This document shows, one piece after another, positions 22,066 through 31,559 of a DNA stretch of 63,120 bases; positions within the stretch are counted from its first letter, which is position 1; every line of letters starts with the position of its first letter. The DNA is from Bacteroidota bacterium (GTDB taxonomy: Bacteria; Bacteroidota; Bacteroidia; Chitinophagales; Chitinophagaceae), in assembly GCA_014190475.1 (NCBI GenBank), contig BJGL01000003.1, positions 1 through 63,120 on the forward strand, in the 5' to 3' direction. The notes beneath the pieces are model-generated. The model was not told the DNA's origin and did not search any database. It worked only from the letters and a program-made list of their open reading frames with translations. A program made the translations under genes and the position numbers.

Positions 22066-23246
22066 ACCCCTAACCAAATTGCAGCCAATGTTGCTGCAAT
22101 TGCTGTAGTAATGAATGTAGCAGCGGCACCCCAGTTGGTCCAAATAAATCCTGCCAGTATACTCGCTACCAATGCTCCAATACTTTCACAGGAGCTAAAG
22201 AACCCCAATGCAGTGCCTCTTTCCTCAGGGGCAGACTGATTGCTGACCCATGCTTTGATTACCCCTTCGGTAGCTCCGGCATAAAGACCATAGCATCCAA
22301 AAAGAAAAATTAATCCCTTGATCCCTGGATTAGTTGCAAAACCTGCATAAACACTGGCAAACAATAGGAAGCCTCCAATTAAAACAGGTTTGAATCCCAT
22401 TTTATCGGCAAGCGAACCCAGGAAAGGGGCGCTGCTTGCATAGATCAGGTTGTAAAAAATATAAACTGCAATGGTTGCCGTGTCTGCATCGAGTTTGATT
22501 TGTCCCCAGGAAAATTGCTGTCCTTCCAGCAGGGTTCTGGTAAAAAGAATTAGGAAGAAATCGGCACTATTGAACAGCAAAAAGATCCAAAAGCCAGGCA
22601 TTACTTTTTGAAAATTAGGCGTGGCTCTTTTCCAATAATGGAAGTAGGAGAAGAACCCCTTTTTTAGGGTAACCAACGGGGGAAATTTTTTCTCACGGAT
22701 CAAAAAGGTCATGAGCACGGAGAGTATGCCGGGAATGAAGGCAAGTAGAAATAGCGTTTTGTATTCTCCGGGATAGGCATAAAGAAATACTAGTGCCAAT
22801 AATGGGCCCAAGGCTGCTCCAAAAGTATCCATGCCACGATGAAATCCAAAAACCTGCCCTCTGTTTTCAGGGCTTGCTTCCATAGCCAGCATCGCATCCC
22901 GGGCTGCCGTACGTACACCTTTGCCCAAACGGTCCGTAGTTCGTACTAAAAATACTCCAATGACACTGCTTGTTAGACCCAAAAGCGGTTTTGAGAGGGC
23001 GCTTAGTAAATAACCCCACTGGACAAAGGGAAGACGGACTCCTTTTCGGTCGCTCCAGGCACCAAAACTGCCCTTGCTGATTCCCGCCATGAAATTGACT
23101 ACGCCTTCCAACGTGCCAATCAGCAACACGCTAAATCCTATTTGTTTCAGGTAAACAGGTATTACCGGATACAGCATCTCGCTGGCCACATCGGCAACCA
23201 GGCTAACCAGCGATAAGATCCAAACGGTTCGGGTCAATATCCGCAT
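22032..23246 (-). CDS. MFS transporter (start revised from GTG 23306 to internal Met MRILTRTVWIL)
   Basis: 12-TM MFS pattern; DRLGKGVRTAARDAM; GSLADKMGFKPVLIGG. Confidence 0.85.
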   Translation of the reverse strand: MRILTRTVWILSLVSLVADVASEMLYPVIPVYLKQIGFSVLLIGTLEGVVNFMAGISKGSFGAWSDRKGVRLPFVQWGYLLSALSKPLLGLTSSVIGVFLVRTTDRLGKGVRTAARDAMLAMEASPENRGQVFGFHRGMDTFGAALGPLLALVFLYAYPGEYKTLFLLAFIPGILSVLMTFLIREKKFPPLVTLKKGFFSYFHYWKRATPNFQKVMPGFWIFLLFNSADFFLILFTRTLLEGQQFSWGQIKLDADTATIAVYIFYNLIYASSAPFLGSLADKMGFKPVLIGGFLLFASVYAGFATNPGIKGLIFLFGCYGLYAGATEGVIKAWVSNQSAPEERGTALGFFSSCESIGALVASILAGFIWTNWGAAATFITTAIAATLAAIWLGVHLNSNPISRR

Positions 23247-23290
23247 ACCTGAAGTTACACTGAAACGGCTTTGAGAAGTTCTCAATTTCC

Positions 23291-23319
23291 CGCACCTTTG
23301 TTCCACTACAAAAGGTGCG
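23291..23319. promoter_or_regulatory. 9-bp perfect dyad in the mreB leader/promoter
   Basis: CGCACCTTT-(11 nt)-AAAGGTGCG ending 7 nt before the mreB ATG. Confidence 0.55.
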
Positions 23320-23326
23320 ATAGAAT

Positions 23327-24352
23327 ATGGGACTTTTTAATTGGTTTACGCAAGAGATTGCAATTGACTTGGGCACAGCTAACACGCTCATTATTCACAA
23401 CGATGAAGTAGTGGTGAATGAGCCTAGCATTGTTGCCTTAAATAGAAATAATCCAAAGGAAGTATTAGCTGTGGGAAAGAAGGCTTTGATGATGCATGAA
23501 AAAACCCACGAGAGTATACGTACGGTTCGTCCATTGCGTGATGGTGTAATTGCAGATTTTAACGCTGCGGAATTAATGATCCGCGAGATGATTAAGTTGG
23601 TATATCCCAAACGTCCTCTATTTCCTCCCAGTTGGCGAATGATGATTTGTATCCCTTCCTCTATTACTGAAGTAGAGAAGCGTGCGGTTAGAGACAGTGC
23701 AGAACAAGCGGGCGCCAAAGAAGTGTATTTGATTCACGAACCTATGGCCGCTGCCTTGGGAATTGGTATTGATGTGGAAGAACCCGTTGGTAATATGATC
23801 ATTGATATTGGTGGCGGTACAACCGGCATCACGGTCATTGCATTGGCTGGAATTGTGTGTGATCAATCCATTCGTATTGCAGGTGATGAATTTACCGCTG
23901 ATATCATGGAAGCATTGCGTCGTTATCATTCCTTGTTGATCGGAGAGCGCACGGCCGAGCAAATTAAAATACAAGTGGGTGCTGCCTTAAAGGATATTGA
24001 CAATCCTCCGGATGATTTTGCAGTGAATGGTCGTGACCTAGTTACGGGTATCCCCAAGCAAATTATGGTGAGCTATCAGGAAATTGCAGAGGCACTTGAT
24101 AAAAGCATCTTTAAAATTGAAGAGGCTATTTTGAAAGCACTCGAGCAAACACCGCCAGAATTAGCTGCCGATATTTATCGTCGTGGTTTATATATCACAG
24201 GTGGAGGAGCCTTGCTACGTGGATTGGATCGCCGATTGAGTAGTAAGATTAAACTGCCAGTTCATATTGCAGACGATCCATTAAAAAGTGTAGTGCGGGG
24301 AACTGGAATTGGATTGAAAAATTATGATCGGTATCCATTTATTATGCGTTAA
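23327..24352 (+). CDS. mreB: Rod shape-determining protein MreB
   Basis: IAIDLGTANTLIIHNDEVV; MIIDIGGGTTGITVIAL; YITGGGALLRGLD. Confidence 0.97.
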   Translation: MGLFNWFTQEIAIDLGTANTLIIHNDEVVVNEPSIVALNRNNPKEVLAVGKKALMMHEKTHESIRTVRPLRDGVIADFNAAELMIREMIKLVYPKRPLFPPSWRMMICIPSSITEVEKRAVRDSAEQAGAKEVYLIHEPMAAALGIGIDVEEPVGNMIIDIGGGTTGITVIALAGIVCDQSIRIAGDEFTADIMEALRRYHSLLIGERTAEQIKIQVGAALKDIDNPPDDFAVNGRDLVTGIPKQIMVSYQEIAEALDKSIFKIEEAILKALEQTPPELAADIYRRGLYITGGGALLRGLDRRLSSKIKLPVHIADDPLKSVVRGTGIGLKNYDRYPFIMR

Positions 24353-24377
24353 AGGATGCAATTAAAACGGAACTACG

Positions 24378-25256
24378 TTGCGTAACGTCATCCTATTTAT
24401 TCGTCGCTATCTCACTTTTTTTACCTTTCTGTTTTTACAGATTGTATCGCTATGGTTTTTGTACAGCTTTAACCAATTTCATCAGGCTCAGTTTTTACAA
24501 ACGGCCAATGAATTAACTGGCGAGGTCAATAAGCGGTATAAAAATTTTGAAAACTTTTTCTTACAGGGTGAAGAAAATCGCCGTTTACACCGTGTCAATG
24601 ATTCCTTATTAAATTTATTATCGCAGCAACTAGCTAGACCTGATACCACTTGGCAATTGGTAACCGATACGTTGTTAATTGACTCTACGCGTCAATTTCG
24701 ACGCTATTATTTTAGACCTGCCAGTGTGGTTTTTAATTCTACGAACAGTGAAAAAAATTATATCCAATTGGATCGAGGTTCACTTCATGGAATTACAGAG
24801 AATATGTCTGTTCTGAATTCCGATGGAAGCGCGGTAGGAATTGTAGTACATGTCAGTCCTCGCTTTGCACAAGTGATGAGTTTATTGCATGTACGTCAGA
24901 AGGTGAATGTAGCACTTCAGAAAACCGGAGATTTTGGTACGCTGGAGTGGGATGGGAAAGATCCGGGATTATTATTACTAAAAGGGCTGCCAAAGAGTGT
25001 GCCTGTTAAAGTGGGAGATCCGGTGGTGGCTAGCCGCTACTCCTTTAATTTTCCTCCTGGTTATCCGGTAGGAACTATCGCAGCAATTATCAGTGATAAG
25101 AGTACTAATTTTTACTTGCTGAAAGTAAAGCCTGCCGCCCGGTTTAATAATCTCCAAAATGTATTTGTGGTGGAGAACCTACAGTATGCAGAACAAGCCA
25201 CGTTGGATCAGGAAACGCGGAAAAGAATTGAAGACTCAAAAAGAACGCCCCGATGA
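24378..25256 (+). CDS. mreC: Rod shape-determining protein MreC (TTG start)
   Basis: N-terminal TM, coiled coil, VVFNSTNSEKNYIQLDRGSLHGITENMSVLN; position in mre operon. Confidence 0.92.
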   Translation: MRNVILFIRRYLTFFTFLFLQIVSLWFLYSFNQFHQAQFLQTANELTGEVNKRYKNFENFFLQGEENRRLHRVNDSLLNLLSQQLARPDTTWQLVTDTLLIDSTRQFRRYYFRPASVVFNSTNSEKNYIQLDRGSLHGITENMSVLNSDGSAVGIVVHVSPRFAQVMSLLHVRQKVNVALQKTGDFGTLEWDGKDPGLLLLKGLPKSVPVKVGDPVVASRYSFNFPPGYPVGTIAAIISDKSTNFYLLKVKPAARFNNLQNVFVVENLQYAEQATLDQETRKRIEDSKRTPR

Positions 25257-25789
25257 AAGAAATAAGCAGAAATCTTCTCCGGTTGGTCCTCTTTTTGTTT
25301 ATTGAGGTGTATGTACTTCATAAGATGCCCCATTTGCATCGCTTTATTTCGCCTTCACTCTATTTTCTCTTTCTACTCTGGTTACCCTTCTCTGTTTCCC
25401 CACGTTTCCTGCTCTGGATTGGTCTTGCAACGGGATTGCTGGTAGATTATTTTTTGCAAAGTCCAGGTCTGCATGCCTCTGCTTGTCTTTGGCTTTGTTT
25501 TCTTCGTCCTTACTTAATAGGGGTGCTGGCTCCACGAGAGAGCAGCGAGTTCAACTACCGGGAGCCCTCTGCACAATCTTTACTTTGGGCGCCCTACCTT
25601 ATCTATGTTACCTTACTCACGCTGGTTCATCATACCTGGTTGGTATTTCTGGAGTGGTTGAGTTTTGGGTCTTTTGGCGATTTTTTGATCAAAGTATTGG
25701 CCTCTACCGCTATCTCCCTTTTATTGATTATTCCGATTGAATTGTTGTTTCCCCGAAGCCTTCGTTTTAGAACTAATGTAGGGGGCTGA
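25253..25789 (+). CDS. mreD: Rod shape-determining protein MreD
   Basis: Small multi-TM protein, ATGA overlap with mreC, operon position. Confidence 0.85.
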   Translation: MKEISRNLLRLVLFLFIEVYVLHKMPHLHRFISPSLYFLFLLWLPFSVSPRFLLWIGLATGLLVDYFLQSPGLHASACLWLCFLRPYLIGVLAPRESSEFNYREPSAQSLLWAPYLIYVTLLTLVHHTWLVFLEWLSFGSFGDFLIKVLASTAISLLLIIPIELLFPRSLRFRTNVGG

Positions 25790-25850
25790 TTTGGAAGCAA
25801 ATTTGGAAAGCCGTTGTTCCCAACTTATTTTGCAAGTGGTATCGTGATCC

Positions 25851-27956
25851 ATGGCTGTCTATAATCAATCCCGAAGCAATACAATACGCCTAATTGTAAT
25901 TATCACTTTTGTGATTATTACACTCCAGCTATTCTATTTACAAATAGTAGATCGTCGGTATGAACAACTGGCGATGGATAATGCGGTTTATCCAAAAGTG
26001 ATTTATCCTGAACGCGGCATTATTTACGATCGAAAAGGGAAAGCAATTCTAAATAATACCATCATTTTTGATTTGATGGTAACGCCGGCCGAAACAAAAG
26101 GAATTGATACACTTGATTTCTGCCGTTTGATGAATATGGATACCAGTGAGTTTAGAAAAAGAATGGTGGATGCTATTTTAAAAAATACCAGTGTTCGCCC
26201 TTCCGTATTCAAGGCCATGCTTACCAAAGAACTCCAGGCAAGATTTGAAGAAAATAGTTGGCGATTCCCCGGATTCAATTTAGTGGAGCGTCCTTTGCGT
26301 ACCTATCCTTATCACGCTGCTGCACATATCTTGGGCTATATCCGTGAAGCCGATAAGCGGGATATTGAACGTTCTAATAATTTTTATAGGCAAGGGGATT
26401 ACATTGGTAAAACTGGTTTGGAAGCTTATTATGAATCTGTACTGATGGGGCAGCGTGGTGTGCAGTATATGATCAAGGATAACAAAAACAGGTTGGTGGG
26501 TACTTATGAAGGAGGCGAATATGATACAGCTGCAATTGCCGGAAGAAGTTTACGCACGCATATCGATATCGAGTTACAACAATTGGCAGAGGCGCTGATG
26601 AATAATAAAGTAGGAGGTTTGGTTGCTATTGATCCTAAAACCGGGGGAATTCTTTCTATGGTATCAGGCCCCAACTATGATCCCAATGATTTGTCTGGCC
26701 CGGATGGCAGTAAGAATTTTAGTCGGATGCAATTGGATGTTTCGGGTCCTATGCTTAATCGTGCCATTGCAGGACGTTACGAACCTGGGTCAACCTATAA
26801 GCCGTTGGGCGCTTTGATTGCGCTGAACGAAAAAGTAGTGAACGCATCCTATGGGTATCCTTGTGGAGGTCGTTATACACTTTGCGGACACGGAAAGCCA
26901 GAGTGTACCCACGCGGGTGGTGGACACGCTGCCAATGTACGTTTAGCTATTGCTAATTCCTGTAATGCCTATTTTGCCCATATCTATCGTTTAACCGTGG
27001 ACAATCCACGTTATAAAAATGTCTACGATGGTTATCTGCATTGGAAAGAATACATGAATGCTTTTGGATTGGGAGTACGTTTGGGAGTAGATCTTCCCAA
27101 TGAGAGTACTGGAGGAATTCCAGATACCGTAGTGTATAACCGGGAAAATGCCGGACGTTGGACTTCTTGCACCAACCTTACTCTAGGTATCGGGCAGGAT
27201 AAAATGCAAACGACTCCCTTACAAATGGCCAACGCGATGTGTATTATTGCTAATAAAGGGTACTACTATACGCCGCATTTTGTAAAGGAGATCGAAGGAG
27301 AGGATCCTGATGATGAATCACTGTTGAGTCGTTTTCAAAAAAAACATGATGTGTTGACCAATATACCCGATGTGGTATTTAATGAGGTGATTGAGGGGAT
27401 GAGCGATGTGGTGAAAGTGGGTACGGCCCGCGGTGCTCAGATTGAAGGAGTAGAAGTTTGTGCAAAAACCGGAACAGCAGAAAATTATACCATTCTGGAT
27501 CGGCGTCGTATCAAATTGCCGGATAACTCCATGTTTGTATGTTTTGCACCCAAGGAGAATCCTAAGATTGCCATTGCTGTGTTTGTTCAGAATGCAGGAT
27601 TTGGTGCCACCTGGGCTGCACCGATTGCCCGCATGATGATGGAGAAATATTTATTAGATACACTAACGGCTAAAAGTAAAATTGACTCAGCAAGAATTGC
27701 CTCTACTAACTTAATGCCTAGCTATTTTAAGCGTTTGCAATATAAGGAAGATTCAATCCGAGCTTTTAAATGGTTCCAGGTTACTAAGGACAGTTCTTAT
27801 ATTGATCGTTTTTCGTTTCATGAATCTTCGCCTTTTCCGCAATCTCCTTTTCGCAAAAATCCAGCTGAACAGGAATTACCTAACTGGGTAAAAATTTTAT
27901 CAGGCACCTGTTTACCGGAGCGGGGAATAGAAAAATTAAAAACTTTTTCTGCTTGA
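25851..27956 (+). CDS. mrdA: Penicillin-binding protein 2
   Basis: ERGIIYDRKGKAILNN; transpeptidase AGRYEPGSTYKPL (SxxK), SCN, KTGTAEN. Confidence 0.96.
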   Translation: MAVYNQSRSNTIRLIVIITFVIITLQLFYLQIVDRRYEQLAMDNAVYPKVIYPERGIIYDRKGKAILNNTIIFDLMVTPAETKGIDTLDFCRLMNMDTSEFRKRMVDAILKNTSVRPSVFKAMLTKELQARFEENSWRFPGFNLVERPLRTYPYHAAAHILGYIREADKRDIERSNNFYRQGDYIGKTGLEAYYESVLMGQRGVQYMIKDNKNRLVGTYEGGEYDTAAIAGRSLRTHIDIELQQLAEALMNNKVGGLVAIDPKTGGILSMVSGPNYDPNDLSGPDGSKNFSRMQLDVSGPMLNRAIAGRYEPGSTYKPLGALIALNEKVVNASYGYPCGGRYTLCGHGKPECTHAGGGHAANVRLAIANSCNAYFAHIYRLTVDNPRYKNVYDGYLHWKEYMNAFGLGVRLGVDLPNESTGGIPDTVVYNRENAGRWTSCTNLTLGIGQDKMQTTPLQMANAMCIIANKGYYYTPHFVKEIEGEDPDDESLLSRFQKKHDVLTNIPDVVFNEVIEGMSDVVKVGTARGAQIEGVEVCAKTGTAENYTILDRRRIKLPDNSMFVCFAPKENPKIAIAVFVQNAGFGATWAAPIARMMMEKYLLDTLTAKSKIDSARIASTNLMPSYFKRLQYKEDSIRAFKWFQVTKDSSYIDRFSFHESSPFPQSPFRKNPAEQELPNWVKILSGTCLPERGIEKLKTFSA

Positions 27957-29290
27957 GAAATAATGCCGCGATATCAAAAGGGATTGACTGGAGCTTGGTA
28001 TGGATCTACTTGGCCCTTGTGCTTATTGGGTTATCTGCCATCTTTGCGGCTACCTATCAGGAGGGCGATCCTGTTCTCCAAAGTTTTGTTGCATTTAAAA
28101 CAGATTATAGCAAGCAATTTTATTTCTGGGGAATTGCGTTAGTCATAGGATTTTTTATTTTACTCACCGACAGTAAATTTTTTCCTACCACGGCTAATTT
28201 CTGGTATGCGGTAGGTATAATCTTATTACTCCTTGTATTTCCTTTTCACTCGAGAATTAAAGGAACAGAATCCATCATACGAATTGGTGCTTTTAATTTT
28301 CAACCGGCGGAGTTTTGTAAAATTTTTGTGGCCTTGGCTTTAGCCAAATACTTTTCACGTCCCGAAACTAATTTCAATCGTCCGGGTAGTCAGTTTACCG
28401 CTGCCTTGTTTGTATTGATTCCGGGTGGCTTAGCTATTCTTCAGCGTGAGACGGGATTAGCGTTGGTTTATTTCTCCTTTTTTCTCATGATGTATCGGGA
28501 AGGCTTACCCTCCATTATTCCTACGATTGGATTTGCTTTTGCCATCTTGATTATTGCCAGTATTATAATTCCCCCAAATATTCTTGCTATTCTACTTTCA
28601 GTAATTGCTATCTTATTGATTTATTTTTCAAGAAGACAAATCCGCAGACGTCGGCAGATCTTAACCAGTATACTATTTATTTGGGCTATTGCGGTAGGAA
28701 TACAGCGATTTGCGGTGCCTTTTATTTTTGAGAAAGTATTACAAAAGCACCAAGTTGAGCGGATTTATAACCTGTTTGGTAAGGACAATCCTTACGATCC
28801 TCAACAACAAGCCTTGTCGGAAGAGGCCTCTCGAAAAAAGAAGGAAAGTGGAAGTAGTTATAACGTACGTCAATCAAAAATTGCCATCGGAAGTGGTGGT
28901 TTTTTTGGAAAAGGAATTTTTAGTGCTACACAAACGCGTTACGATTTTGTACCGGAGCAACGAACAGATTTTATTTTTTGTACGGTAGGGGAGGGATTTG
29001 GTTTTTTAGGAAGTATGCTGCTCTTGGGGCTTTATCTAGCTCTGCTGTTGAAAATGATCAACATAGCGGAGAGACAACGGAGTACTTATAGCCGAGTGTA
29101 TGCTTATGGGGTATTATCTGTTTTCTTTTTTCATATTGCAGTTAATATTGCCATGACAATCGGATTAGCGCCCGTTATTGGTATACCGCTTCCCTTTATC
29201 AGTTATGGAGGCACTTCCTTATTAACTTTTACTGTATTACTTGCTATTTTGATTCGTCTGGACGCCGATCGTCAGATGGTTCTTCGCTAA
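27953..29290 (+). CDS. rodA: Rod shape-determining protein RodA (SEDS; TTG start)
   Basis: Multi-TM; QPAEFCKIFVALALAKYFS; FCTVGEGFGFLGS; PFISYGGTSLLT. Confidence 0.95.
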   Translation: MRNNAAISKGIDWSLVWIYLALVLIGLSAIFAATYQEGDPVLQSFVAFKTDYSKQFYFWGIALVIGFFILLTDSKFFPTTANFWYAVGIILLLLVFPFHSRIKGTESIIRIGAFNFQPAEFCKIFVALALAKYFSRPETNFNRPGSQFTAALFVLIPGGLAILQRETGLALVYFSFFLMMYREGLPSIIPTIGFAFAILIIASIIIPPNILAILLSVIAILLIYFSRRQIRRRRQILTSILFIWAIAVGIQRFAVPFIFEKVLQKHQVERIYNLFGKDNPYDPQQQALSEEASRKKKESGSSYNVRQSKIAIGSGGFFGKGIFSATQTRYDFVPEQRTDFIFCTVGEGFGFLGSMLLLGLYLALLLKMINIAERQRSTYSRVYAYGVLSVFFFHIAVNIAMTIGLAPVIGIPLPFISYGGTSLLTFTVLLAILIRLDADRQMVLR

Positions 29291-29305
29291 TCCTACCTTT
29301 ACCGC

Positions 29306-30049
29306 ATGAAAGTAATTCCATTGGCAGAGGGTTGGTTTACCGTTGATAAAACCAAACAGTTTGTTCCCTTTGACGCCTCAACGGATCAACTCCGTGACCG
29401 CCCCGCCGGTAGTTTGTTGGTCGAGATACAGCCCTTTGTAGTCTCTACTGCTAATGATGTTATTTTATTGGATACCGGGTTGGGTTATCGGGTGGATGGG
29501 CAATTGCAGTTGCATGGTAATCTTCGCAAAGCGGGCATTGATCCTCACGCTGTCACTAAGGTTGTACTCTCGCATCTGCATAAAGATCATTGTGGCGGTA
29601 TGATTGAGACAGAGGGAAACTTTATCAACCCTGCATTTCCCAATGCCACGTATTATGTACAAGAAGCTGAGCTGGAACATGCATTAGCACATGTGGGTTC
29701 TTCTTATCCTGCAACACCCGTACAATGGCTGGCTTCTTATGAAAAAGTAGAACGCTTACAGGGTGATCAAACTATTGATGGTTTGATCACTTGTACCCCA
29801 TCAGGTGGACATGCACGATATCACCAAAGTATACTGATCAGTGAGGGAAATGAATTTGTTTTTTTTGGCGGTGATGAAGCTCCTCAACTACAACAGATGC
29901 GTCATCGGTTTGTAGCTAAATACGATTTTGACGGCAGACGTGCCATGGAGTTGCGACAGCAGTGGTGGAATCAGGGCGAACAGGAGGGGTGGACTTTTTT
30001 ATTTTACCACGATGTAAAAAATCCAACTTTTACTTTTCAGCACTCTTAA
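29306..30049 (+). CDS. MBL-fold metallo-hydrolase
   Basis: LSHLHKDHCGG (HxHxDH-type), LLDTGLGYR. Confidence 0.9.
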   Translation: MKVIPLAEGWFTVDKTKQFVPFDASTDQLRDRPAGSLLVEIQPFVVSTANDVILLDTGLGYRVDGQLQLHGNLRKAGIDPHAVTKVVLSHLHKDHCGGMIETEGNFINPAFPNATYYVQEAELEHALAHVGSSYPATPVQWLASYEKVERLQGDQTIDGLITCTPSGGHARYHQSILISEGNEFVFFGGDEAPQLQQMRHRFVAKYDFDGRRAMELRQQWWNQGEQEGWTFLFYHDVKNPTFTFQHS

Positions 30050-30465
30050 AATCTTCGCGGCGGGGGTGGAGGTGGACCCATTTTCCCGGAACCCCGACGA
30101 TCGCGTACGCGTTCCTCCTGTACATCACGGAGAATTTTAATAAAATCTTCTTGCAGATCGTAAATCTGAATCACTCGCTTTTCTCCAACGATTGGACTAA
30201 ATTCTTTTCGATATTTAATTTGTAACTCAATTAATTGCTGACGGGCCAGTAATCGGTCCTCCCGATTTTTTCTCATGGTCTCTCGCCATTCTTTTTGATA
30301 CCGAGCAAACACCGGTCCAAAGGCTTCGCGTTCTCCACCGGTCATCCGCATTTTTTTCTGGATAAAGAGATTCATCTTTTCCGGAATTCGCTCTCCCATG
30401 GGAGGTTGCGCATCAGCGACAAGCACTATCGTTAGAAAATATATAAATGTGATAAGGTGTTTCAT
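30046..30465 (-). CDS. Small secreted Spy/CpxP-like (heavy-metal-sensor-type) protein with proline-rich tail
   Basis: Signal peptide; charged helical body; PPPPPPRRF tail; operon with sigma factor. Confidence 0.6.
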   Translation of the reverse strand: MKHLITFIYFLTIVLVADAQPPMGERIPEKMNLFIQKKMRMTGGEREAFGPVFARYQKEWRETMRKNREDRLLARQQLIELQIKYRKEFSPIVGEKRVIQIYDLQEDFIKILRDVQEERVRDRRGSGKMGPPPPPPRRF

Positions 30466-30935
30466 GGCATTTCAGTTGCTGGGAGATCGTTTAATAAGCG
30501 CTTGATTTCTTCGTGAGGTATATCCTGAATTAATACCGCTAAGTCATTACTTTCTATTTTTTCTGCAGTAGCGGTTTGTAAAAATGCATTTGTATTGTCA
30601 ATGTAAGCTGAGACGTGTTCCTCAGGAAGTTTGCTTATCTCCTGCTTAGCCCATTGATCAACAGCACCCGTTTCTTCATTTAAAGGATTTCTGAAGTAGT
30701 ATAGGCTAAAAAAGAGAATACCTATTGTTACAGCAGCAGCTGCAAAAACTGTCCAGCGAGGGGATCGGAAGAAAATTGTCGAACTATTTTTTTCTTCTTT
30801 ATTAACCGCCGCAATTAGCTTGTGAGGGAGTTGTTCAAAATAACCAGTGGGTACTTGAAAGGTCGATTGTTGTTGATGAAGTAGACTCGGAGCAACTTCT
30901 CTTAATTCGTCCTTTATCGTTTCCTTTTTTTCCAT
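30462..30935 (-). CDS. Single-TM protein, putative anti-sigma factor
   Basis: One TM segment (WTVFAAAAVTIGILFFSLYYF) downstream of ECF sigma gene, ATGA overlap with the Spy-like gene. Confidence 0.55.
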   Translation of the reverse strand: MEKKETIKDELREVAPSLLHQQQSTFQVPTGYFEQLPHKLIAAVNKEEKNSSTIFFRSPRWTVFAAAAVTIGILFFSLYYFRNPLNEETGAVDQWAKQEISKLPEEHVSAYIDNTNAFLQTATAEKIESNDLAVLIQDIPHEEIKRLLNDLPATEMP

Positions 30936-30970
30936 GTGCTATTGCTATGACAAGTTAAGTAGGTCTTGGT

Positions 30971-31519
30971 TTAATGATTCAAAATATACTGTTCAATTTT
31001 TTTAGCTGCATGGTGGTAGCTGGCTTTTAACGCTCCCTCACTGGTTTCCAATAGTTTACTCATTTGTTCATAGGGCATTTCCTGATAATACCGAAGTATA
31101 AAAACCATGCGTTGTCTTTCTGGTAATTGCTGAATGGCCAATTCCAGTTTCCATTCCAGTTTTTGTGCATCAAAATGTGAATCTGCTTTTACCTGTTCGG
31201 CTCTTTCCTGATCTTTTTCGCTTAGGAAAGCCAGCGACTTTCTTTTTTGTTGCTCTAAAAAACTCAGACATTCATTGGTGGCAATCCGGTAAATCCAGGT
31301 ATACAACTGACTGTCCTCTCTGAATTTTTCCAAACCATTCCAAACCCTGATAAATGTATTTTGTACCACATCGTTTGCATCTTCATGCGAAACGACCATT
31401 CGGCGTATGAGCCAATAAATCCTTTCCTGGTATTTTTTAACCAGCATAGTAAAAGCGGCTTCTTTCGTAATAGGATTACGAAATTCCTGTAAGAGTTGTT
31501 GGTCAGAAGTGGAGGTCAT
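30971..31519 (-). CDS. ECF-type RNA polymerase sigma factor
   Basis: DANDVVQNTFIRVWNGLEKFREDSQLYTWIYRIATNECLSFLE; QLPERQRMVFILRYYQEMPYEQMSKLLETSEGALKASYHHAAKKI. Confidence 0.95.
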   Translation of the reverse strand: MTSTSDQQLLQEFRNPITKEAAFTMLVKKYQERIYWLIRRMVVSHEDANDVVQNTFIRVWNGLEKFREDSQLYTWIYRIATNECLSFLEQQKRKSLAFLSEKDQERAEQVKADSHFDAQKLEWKLELAIQQLPERQRMVFILRYYQEMPYEQMSKLLETSEGALKASYHHAAKKIEQYILNH

Positions 31520-31559
31520 GTACCGGTTATACCGTTAGACCTTGAAGATACGATGAGGT

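Noticed and set aside
30046-30075. C-rich/G-rich tract giving polyproline tail PPPPPPRRF as a sequencing artefact
   Set aside because: Reading frame remains open and ends with a proper stop 4 nt into the convergent gene; no evidence of a frameshift
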